From a virus: 31,132 bases of DNA. The DNA is taken from positions 1-31,132 of IMG/VR virus record IMGVR_UViG_3300037485_001071. One strand, written 5' to 3'. Below the pieces are notes generated by a model that saw only the letters and a program-made list of their open reading frames with translations, was not told the origin of the DNA and made no database searches. Shown in pieces: positions 26,124-31,132 of the stretch; the stretch's first letter is position 1; each line of letters starts with the position of its first letter. The translations under genes and the position numbers were made by a program.

Positions 26124-27434
26124 GTGTCTGCAGGAAATTTAAAAACAGAAGGTCAAAAAGGAAATAATTTTCCATGGCAATATAAAATGTTATTGGGATT
26201 AGACTCAATCAATAGTAATATTATTGCAGGTAGTAATACCAATCCTAACTCAATGGCTACTGATGCCTTTGGTAGACAAAGAGTATCTAGTCCATTTACT
26301 TTATTTGATTCAAGTCATAGATATTCAGATAATGGACTTTGGACAACAAGTACTGCAGTCGGAGGAACTGTTCTATTTAAAAATGCTCAAGGATTAATTG
26401 ATTTAACTGTAACAGCTACAGCAGGTTCTGAAGTAATTAGAGAAACTACTAAAGTGTTCTCATATCAGCCAGGTAAAAGTTTACTGATAATGAGCACATT
26501 TGTAATGAGCCCCAGTAAAGTAGGACTTAGACAAAGAGTAGGTTATTATGGAAGTGAGAACGGCTACTATTTAGAACAAAATAATACTACAGTAAGTTTT
26601 GTTGAAAGAAGTTATATTACAGGAGCCGTAGTAAACACACCTGTTGTACAAAGTAGTTGGAATATTGATCCGTTAAATGGCTCAGGACCTAGTGGTATAA
26701 CTCTTGATTTAACAAAAGCTCAAATCTTATTTATGGATTTAGAGTGGTTAGGAGTAGGAACCGTTAGAATTGGCTTTGTTATAGATGGGATATTTGTTGT
26801 TTGTCATAAATTTCATCATGCAAACATAATTGCATCTACATATATTACCACAGCTTCATTACCATTAAGATATGAAATAACAAATACAGCTGCTACATCA
26901 GGAGCAAGTATATTAAAACAAATATGTTCAACTGTACTATCTGAAGGTGGGTATGAATTAAGAGGTTTACAACAAGCGGTAGGTACACCTATAGCAACTC
27001 CTAAAACATTAACCACAGCAAGTACTTCATATCCTATGGTTTCAATAAGACTGAAATCAACTAGATTAGATGCTGTAGTTGTAGCAACTGCTATTTCTAT
27101 TATTGGTAACACATCAGGTAACTTTAATTGGCAACTAATAGCAGCTGGGACAACAACCGGTGGTGCTTGGACAAGTGCAGGAACAAATAGTTCTGTAGAA
27201 TATAACTTAACTGGTACTGCTTTTACAGGAGGTAGAACTTTAGCTTCGGGTTATTTTACAGCTACAGCAAGTACTAGTGTATCTGTTGATATATTAAAAG
27301 CTGCTTTGTTTAATAACCAATTAGAAAGAGATGGTTTAACTGGAGTTCCTTATGAGTTTACAATAGTTTTAACAGCAGGAACAGCTAATGAAACTGCATT
27401 TGCATCATTAGATTGGGAAGAAGTAAGTAGATAA
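26124..27434 (+). CDS. Tail/adhesin protein with GNLKTEGQKGNNFPWQ module (436 aa), GTG start
   Basis: I place the start at GTG 26124, not at the ATG at 26085. From the GTG the protein reads (V/M)SAGNLKTEGQKGNNFPWQ, matching the next gene (MSVGNLKTEGQKGNNFPWQL) from its first residue, and the earlier ATG falls within a promoter-like element. After this docking module the protein is a large beta-rich domain (RQRVGYYGSENGYYLEQNNT; LEWLGVGTVRIGFVIDGIFV) resembling a lectin-like or jelly-roll fold seen in phage tail proteins. Receptor contact is inferred. Confidence 0.7.
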   Translation: MSAGNLKTEGQKGNNFPWQYKMLLGLDSINSNIIAGSNTNPNSMATDAFGRQRVSSPFTLFDSSHRYSDNGLWTTSTAVGGTVLFKNAQGLIDLTVTATAGSEVIRETTKVFSYQPGKSLLIMSTFVMSPSKVGLRQRVGYYGSENGYYLEQNNTTVSFVERSYITGAVVNTPVVQSSWNIDPLNGSGPSGITLDLTKAQILFMDLEWLGVGTVRIGFVIDGIFVVCHKFHHANIIASTYITTASLPLRYEITNTAATSGASILKQICSTVLSEGGYELRGLQQAVGTPIATPKTLTTASTSYPMVSIRLKSTRLDAVVVATAISIIGNTSGNFNWQLIAAGTTTGGAWTSAGTNSSVEYNLTGTAFTGGRTLASGYFTATASTSVSVDILKAALFNNQLERDGLTGVPYEFTIVLTAGTANETAFASLDWEEVSR

Positions 27435-27449
27435 ATAAAATAAAAAGAT

Positions 27450-27812
27450 ATGTCAGTAGGAAATTTAAAAACAGAAGGTCAAAAAGGAAATAATTTTCCT
27501 TGGCAATTAAAAATGTTAAAAGGATTACAAGGTATAATTAATGCTATTCTTGCAATTCCAGCACCAACACCACTACCAACACCACAAATAAGAACACCTC
27601 ATACATATACAACTACAGCATCAGGTGCAATACCTGCTAATCCTAATTATGGATTTTCTATTGCTAATGTAGGTGCAGCTAATGGTACTGTAGATGGAGC
27701 AACTTTAAAACCAGGTTATACTGTAAGTTTTAGTCCAACATATAATGATTATTTAAATTCTATGAATTTTAATGCAACAGGTACTGAATTTTTAATTACT
27801 TATATTGATTAA
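27450..27812 (+). CDS. Short tail protein with GNLKTEGQKGNNFPWQ module (120 aa)
   Basis: The first 29 residues repeat the module of the previous protein (MSVGNLKTEGQKGNNFPWQL, then KMLKGLQGI). A Pro-rich linker (IPAPTPLPTPQIRTP) leads to a small beta domain (ANPNYGFSIANVGAANGTVD; SFSPTYNDYLNSMNF). It is a minimal version of the docking-module plus tip design. It lies 15 nt after the previous gene and 2 nt before the next. Confidence 0.75.
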   Translation: MSVGNLKTEGQKGNNFPWQLKMLKGLQGIINAILAIPAPTPLPTPQIRTPHTYTTTASGAIPANPNYGFSIANVGAANGTVDGATLKPGYTVSFSPTYNDYLNSMNFNATGTEFLITYID

Positions 27813-27814
27813 GG

Positions 27815-28756
27815 ATGTCTACTGACATAAATTTAAATAAAATTTTAAGTGTTCCTGGAAGCACAAGCATAAGATATGTTGTACCAACATATAATAAAAA
27901 ATTATTTATTTCAGTTTGGGAAACACAAACTAATGGTGAATTTATCATGTTACCCTATGATGGAGGAGGTACTTACAACGGAACTATAGATTGGGGAGAT
28001 GGTAGTACAGATATCAATGATGGTAGTGTTATTGGACACACTTATTTAAGCAAAGGAGTTTATACAATAACAATAAATGGAATTGTTATAGGATGGAATT
28101 TTAGTAATCTAGGTGGTTCACCTTATATTATTTCAGTTGTACAATGGGGACCATTACAATTAGGATCTGATTTAGGTTTTTATTTTCAAAATTGCCCTAA
28201 TTTAGATTTATCTACAGTATCGGATAAACTTAACTTAGCAGGAATAACAAATATGGTTGGTATGTTTGAAGATTGTTCTTCTATTACAATTATTAATAAC
28301 ATAAATTTGTGGATCACTTCAGCAATTACTACTATGAATGGCATGTTTTATAATTGTTCATCATTTAATCAAACATTAATATTTGATACATCACTAGTAA
28401 ATGATATGAGTCTTATGTTTTATAATTGTACAATATTTGATAAACCATTACTATTTAATACATTATCAGTAAATCTTATGAATGACATGTTTTATGGTGC
28501 TACTGCTTTTGACCAAGATATAGGTTTTTGGGATGTAACATTTCTTGGACAAGCAAATGGTTTTATGGGAACTAAAACTCCTGCAACTTTCTCTACTACC
28601 AATTTAGATGCTATCTACAATGGATGGAGTGCAACAGCAGCACAAACTGGAGTTTTTATAGACTTTAATGGTGCAAAATATTCACCTGCAAGTATAGCAG
28701 GTAGATCAGTTTTAACAGTAACTAAATTATGGAATATATCAGATGGTGGACTTTAA
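27815..28756 (+). CDS. PKD-like plus BspA/DUF285-repeat adhesin (313 aa)
   Basis: Residues 40-90 contain GTIDWGDGSTDINDGSVIGH, then TYLSKGVYTITING, the WGDGS...HTY...G.YT signature of PKD domains. Residues 145-235 hold leucine-rich-like DUF285 units built on GMFxDCSSx, GMFYNCSSFNQTLI, MSLMFYNCTIFDKPLL and DMFYGATAFDQDIG. These BspA-type repeats are typical of surface adhesins. The likely role is binding a host surface structure, perhaps as the fibre tip. It is 2 nt after the preceding gene. Confidence 0.82.
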   Translation: MSTDINLNKILSVPGSTSIRYVVPTYNKKLFISVWETQTNGEFIMLPYDGGGTYNGTIDWGDGSTDINDGSVIGHTYLSKGVYTITINGIVIGWNFSNLGGSPYIISVVQWGPLQLGSDLGFYFQNCPNLDLSTVSDKLNLAGITNMVGMFEDCSSITIINNINLWITSAITTMNGMFYNCSSFNQTLIFDTSLVNDMSLMFYNCTIFDKPLLFNTLSVNLMNDMFYGATAFDQDIGFWDVTFLGQANGFMGTKTPATFSTTNLDAIYNGWSATAAQTGVFIDFNGAKYSPASIAGRSVLTVTKLWNISDGGL

Positions 28757-28757
28757 A

Positions 28758-29240
28758 ATGAAATACTTAATTATATTATTTGTATTATTATCATCTTGTT
28801 CTCTTGAAAAAAGATTAACAAAGTATTGTCCACTATGTGTACAAAAAGATAGTACTGTAACAGTAATACAACTTAAGGATACTACAATAACAATCCCAGG
28901 TGAAACTATAACTCTACTAGACACACTTTATTGTGATTCATTGGGTAATGTTATATCTAAACTAAATGGAGACCTTAGAGACAAGGATGGCAAGTTAATT
29001 AGTCTACAAACAAAACTACAAAACAACATATATACATCTAAAGCTAGAGTTCAAACAATATATAGAACTATTAAAGGTAATGATGTATACCACACTAAGA
29101 TTGTAACTAAAACACTAAAACCAGAAAAAATTAAATACATTCCATGGTGGGTAAATTTCTTTGCTGTACTAGGAGTAATATTATTTCTTATACTACTTAT
29201 ATACTTTAGTTACAAGCTGATTAAACTTTATTTATTATGA
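28758..29240 (+). CDS. Unimolecular spanin (u-spanin) candidate (160 aa)
   Basis: I start at ATG 28758 (1 nt after the upstream stop), giving MKYLIILFVLLSSCSLEKRL: a lipoprotein signal with lipobox LSSC at 11-14. The middle is a periplasmic, heptad-like region (LDTLYCDSLGNVISKLNGDL; LISLQTKLQNN), and residues about 125-155 are a transmembrane helix (NFFAVLGVILFLILLIYFSY). An outer-membrane lipid anchor at one end and an inner-membrane helix at the other is the defining layout of u-spanins such as T1 gp11, which fuse the two membranes. Holin and endolysin genes follow at once. Confidence 0.75.
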   Translation: MKYLIILFVLLSSCSLEKRLTKYCPLCVQKDSTVTVIQLKDTTITIPGETITLLDTLYCDSLGNVISKLNGDLRDKDGKLISLQTKLQNNIYTSKARVQTIYRTIKGNDVYHTKIVTKTLKPEKIKYIPWWVNFFAVLGVILFLILLIYFSYKLIKLYLL

Positions 29241-29701
29241 AAACACAATTATCATTATTACTAATATCAATACAACAAGAACTTTTGACTTTAATATCTA
29301 TTTGCTTTGCATTCTTTTTACCAATATCTGGTATACTCCTCATGATTGGAGTATTAATAGCTATTGATACTTTTACAGGGATTTGGAAAGCTAATAAGTT
29401 AAATGAGAAAATAACTAGCAGAAAGCTCTCAAGTATAATCAGCAAACTAGCACTGTATGAAGTTACTGTGATAATGTTCTTTCTTATTGACAAATTTATT
29501 CTTAATGATATCATACTAACTTTTTTTAGTGTACCATTTATGCTAACTAAAGTAGTGGCATTAATTCTAGCTAGTATAGAAGTAATGAGTATTAATGAGA
29601 ACTATAAAGTAGTCAAAGGGATAGATTTATGGCAATCAATGAAGCTATTATTTGCTAGAGCTAAGGATATTAATGATGACATTAAAAAGATAAAGAAATG
29701 A
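29237..29701 (+). CDS. Holin (phage holin family 4-like, 154 aa)
   Basis: Several hydrophobic helices (LISICFAFFLPISGILLMIG; TVIMFFLIDKFILNDIILTF; VPFMLTKVVALILASIEVMS) and the loop IDTFTGIWKANKLNEKITSR, which is the hallmark of the Bacteriophage_holin_4 (toxin-secretion/phage lysis) family. The C-terminus is charged (ARAKDINDDIKKIKK). It permeabilises the inner membrane at the end of infection. It overlaps the spanin gene by 4 nt and the endolysin gene by 4 nt, forming a compact lysis cassette. Confidence 0.88.
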   Translation: MKTQLSLLLISIQQELLTLISICFAFFLPISGILLMIGVLIAIDTFTGIWKANKLNEKITSRKLSSIISKLALYEVTVIMFFLIDKFILNDIILTFFSVPFMLTKVVALILASIEVMSINENYKVVKGIDLWQSMKLLFARAKDINDDIKKIKK

Positions 29702-30291
29702 CATACACTAGAGAGCAAATAGCAGCAGCTGTAAAAGCTAAAGGATACACTTATTTTACAGGTCCTGGAAACTATGATGTTAATGTAGTAGGAGTAAGAA
29801 ACTCTGATACTGGTCAAACAGTAACTAATTTATTTGATGATAAAATGACTTTATCTTATAAATTAGATGGAGTATGGAAGTATCATGAATGGAATAATAC
29901 TACTGAACCAGGTAAAAAAGGAGTTACACAATATCACAATTCAAATGGTGTAGCTAGATTAGTACCAGGACAGTATAGAGGAGTTTATGCTATAGCTAAA
30001 CACCAAGGAAAATATGATGCTCTATGCCAAAGACTAGGTAATGTTACTGTATGGAGAGATAAAAATAAAAACATGACCTTTGATGAGGTTGAAACAGATA
30101 CTGGTATGTTTGGTATAAATATACATAAAGCAGGTACTGTATCAAACTTTGTAGAGAATTGGTCAGAAGGATGTCAGGTATTTAAAAGATCAAAAGATTT
30201 TGATGAGTTCATGAAAATAATAAATAAAGCTAAAGACTTTCATGGCAATCATTTTACATATACTTTACTAGAAAGTAAAGATATTAATTAA
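29698..30291 (+). CDS. Endolysin candidate, L,D-transpeptidase-like active-site motif (197 aa)
   Basis: The C-terminal half has GMFGINIHKAG (H143), then about 13 residues later NWSEGCQVF with S156, G158 and C159. This H...(S/W)xGC arrangement resembles the catalytic His-Cys pair of YkuD-type L,D-transpeptidases and of a related group of Bacteroidetes phage lysis proteins. A calcium-loop-like DKNKNMTFDE (121-130) precedes it. Position directly behind the holin supports a cell-wall role. Whether it cleaves or transfers peptide bonds is not known. No signal peptide, consistent with holin-dependent release. Confidence 0.72.
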   Translation: MTYTREQIAAAVKAKGYTYFTGPGNYDVNVVGVRNSDTGQTVTNLFDDKMTLSYKLDGVWKYHEWNNTTEPGKKGVTQYHNSNGVARLVPGQYRGVYAIAKHQGKYDALCQRLGNVTVWRDKNKNMTFDEVETDTGMFGINIHKAGTVSNFVENWSEGCQVFKRSKDFDEFMKIINKAKDFHGNHFTYTLLESKDIN

Positions 30292-30305
30292 TTAAACAAA
30301 CAATT

Positions 30306-30464
30306 ATGAAATTTAGAAACAGCTGGAAATCAGCAACAAAACAATGGGATAAGATATCTATAAGACTTAGATTATCTTCAGTAGATGTATTTACTTTAGA
30401 ATTAGATGTATCTAGAGAATTTTACATGTTAACAATATTAAACTTAACTATTAAAAATAGATAA
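30306..30464 (+). CDS. Small hypothetical protein (52 aa)
   Basis: MKFRNSWKSATKQWDKISIR, then LRLSSVDVFTLELDVSREFY and MLTILNLTIKNR. Amphipathic, basic at both ends, with alternating strands. It follows the endolysin by 14 nt and precedes a strong terminator, so it is the last gene of the lysis transcript. Function unknown. Confidence 0.65.
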   Translation: MKFRNSWKSATKQWDKISIRLRLSSVDVFTLELDVSREFYMLTILNLTIKNR

Positions 30465-30491
30465 AAGTAAAGTTCTTATTTAAGTTATAAT

Positions 30492-30525
30492 AATCCAGGT
30501 AATTTAATTTATCTGGATTTTTTTT
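30492..30525 (+). terminator. Rightward intrinsic terminator after the lysis cassette
   Basis: AATCCAG (30492-30498) pairs with CTGGATT (30513-30519), extended by TAA/TTA inside, and is followed by an eight-T run. It separates the lysis cassette from the next module. Confidence 0.9.
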
Positions 30526-30556
30526 GTTTAAATATTTTTTATTTAAACTTTTATAG

Positions 30557-30564
30557 TATATTTG
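30557..30564 (+). promoter_or_regulatory. Possible -7 promoter element before 30588
   Basis: TATATTTG matches TAnnTTTG, 23 bp before the ATG at 30588, the same distance as in the complete promoter at 18335-18365. The upstream -33 element is imperfect (TTTAAAC). Confidence 0.55.
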
Positions 30565-30587
30565 TTTAAACTTTAAAAATATAAACA

Positions 30588-30857
30588 ATGGAAAATGTAG
30601 ATCAACAAGAACAAGAATTAGATTTAACTCCTGAACAGTTAACAGAACGTAAGGAACAAATGCTTTCTTTTTATACTGAATCTTTACCATATTTAGAAGC
30701 TCAATTAAAATATGAAAGTTTACTAACTAGTATAGATGAAATAAGATTTAAAAGAACAAATATTCAAATGCAGTATGCTATGTTAGCATCAGAAATGCAA
30801 GAAGGACCAGAAGAAGAAACTACTGAACCTACTAAAAGAACATTAAAGAAAAAGTAA
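30588..30857 (+). CDS. Acidic helical hypothetical protein (89 aa)
   Basis: MENVDQQEQELDLTPEQLTE, then RKEQMLSFYTESLPYLEAQL and a coiled-coil-like DEIRFKRTNIQMQYAMLASE followed by an acidic and then Lys-rich tail (EETTEPTKRTLKKK). The composition fits a scaffolding or adaptor protein. The gene opens a new unit after the terminator and lies 2 nt before the next start. Not recognised by family. Confidence 0.72.
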   Translation: MENVDQQEQELDLTPEQLTERKEQMLSFYTESLPYLEAQLKYESLLTSIDEIRFKRTNIQMQYAMLASEMQEGPEEETTEPTKRTLKKK

Positions 30858-30859
30858 TC

Positions 30860-31132
30860 ATGGCTTTAGTTAACCAGGTACAGAAACGTGTAAAAATGCC
30901 CAAGTGGGACATTGTTAAATTTCAGATTTTAACTCATTGTTATGTTAATCATATAACAATGAGTGACTCTGATCTTAACTGTCTTACTCTATTAAGTTTT
31001 AACCAACCAATAGAACTTACTCATTTTTGTTATGATGCTTCTGCAGAAGATGAAAAAATATTTAAATCTTCTCAAACAGTAAGAAATTCTTTAAACAAAT
31101 CAGAAAAAAATAATCTTATAATAAAAGATAAT
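30860..31132 (+). CDS. Conserved phage protein, C-terminus cut by window edge
   Basis: 91 codons are visible: MALVNQVQKRVKMPKWDIVK, then FQILTHCYVNHITMSDSDLN, CLTLLSFNQPIELTHFCYDA and VRNSLNKSEKNNLIIKDN. The opening 'MALVNxVxKRVxMP' block and the helical 'SDLxCLTLL...VRNxLxKxEKxxLI' region are like a family next to structural genes of crAss-like phages; the latter looks like a winged-helix-type DNA-binding arrangement. The rest lies outside the window. Function unknown. Confidence 0.7.
   Translation, partial: MALVNQVQKRVKMPKWDIVKFQILTHCYVNHITMSDSDLNCLTLLSFNQPIELTHFCYDASAEDEKIFKSSQTVRNSLNKSEKNNLIIKDN

Noticed and set aside
1-31132. Stop-codon reassignment as in some crAss-like phages
   Set aside because: TAA, TAG (end of the gene at 8426) and TGA (ends of the genes at 8638 and 29237) all serve as stops at gene junctions, and no gene reads through one.

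Overview
The window is a stretch of a tailed bacteriophage genome that very probably infects a Bacteroidetes (Bacteroidota) host. It is strongly AT-rich. Translation starts have no Shine-Dalgarno-like purine runs and sit behind AT-rich leaders. A textbook Bacteroidetes promoter, TTTG-N19-TATATTTG, lies before the gene at 18388. The gene content resembles crAss-like phages: an SF2 helicase, a ParB-like protein, an HNH nuclease, many short conserved orphans, a tail-fibre and lysis block, and a downstream protein beginning MALVNQVQKRVKMP. No terminase, portal or capsid gene is in the window, so the crAss-like assignment is an inference. TAA, TAG and TGA all end genes, so the standard code applies.

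Layout. (1) 1-12211, leftward: tightly packed, often overlapping small genes. Recognisable members are a small zinc ribbon, a DnaA-domain-like DNA-binding protein, ClpS, an SF2 helicase, a ParB-like protein and an HNH endonuclease; the rest are orphans and small membrane proteins. (2) 12198-13057, leftward: about 850 nt without a credible gene, full of stem-forming repeats including a possible pseudoknot, with its own promoter-like box and a terminator-like closing helix. It is a candidate large structured non-coding RNA. (3) 13194-16651, leftward: an array of short transcription units, each with the box TGTATTTATAAG (minus strand) upstream and a GGGGAGTAATCCCC-type terminator downstream. Eight carry a small protein; one more (15779-16024) looks non-coding. 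Counting the large RNA unit, the box occurs ten times. (4) 16652-17149: the divergent switch region, with AGTATAG repeats, GC-rich islands and a 33-bp tandem repeat. (5) 17150-31132, rightward: a secreted Cys-rich protein, a small basic protein, a putative HExxH protein, a CDGSH-like protein, a GroES-like protein, DUF3310 and a Lys/Ala-rich basic protein. These are followed by beta-helix and collagen-like tail proteins, a propeller-TPR-FkbM fusion, three tail/adhesin genes, a lysis cassette (lipoprotein-plus-TM u-spanin candidate, holin, transpeptidase-like endolysin), a terminator, and a new promoter leading into the next module.

How it fits together. The leftward half looks like early or host-takeover functions: DNA metabolism, ClpS to redirect host ClpAP proteolysis, and many small effectors each under individual control. 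The rightward half looks late: a chaperonin co-factor for folding, exchangeable fibre tips attached through shared N-terminal modules (MDILN and GNLKTEGQKGNNFPWQ), and lysis. The most unusual features are the repeated promoter/terminator array and the two non-coding units in or beside it.
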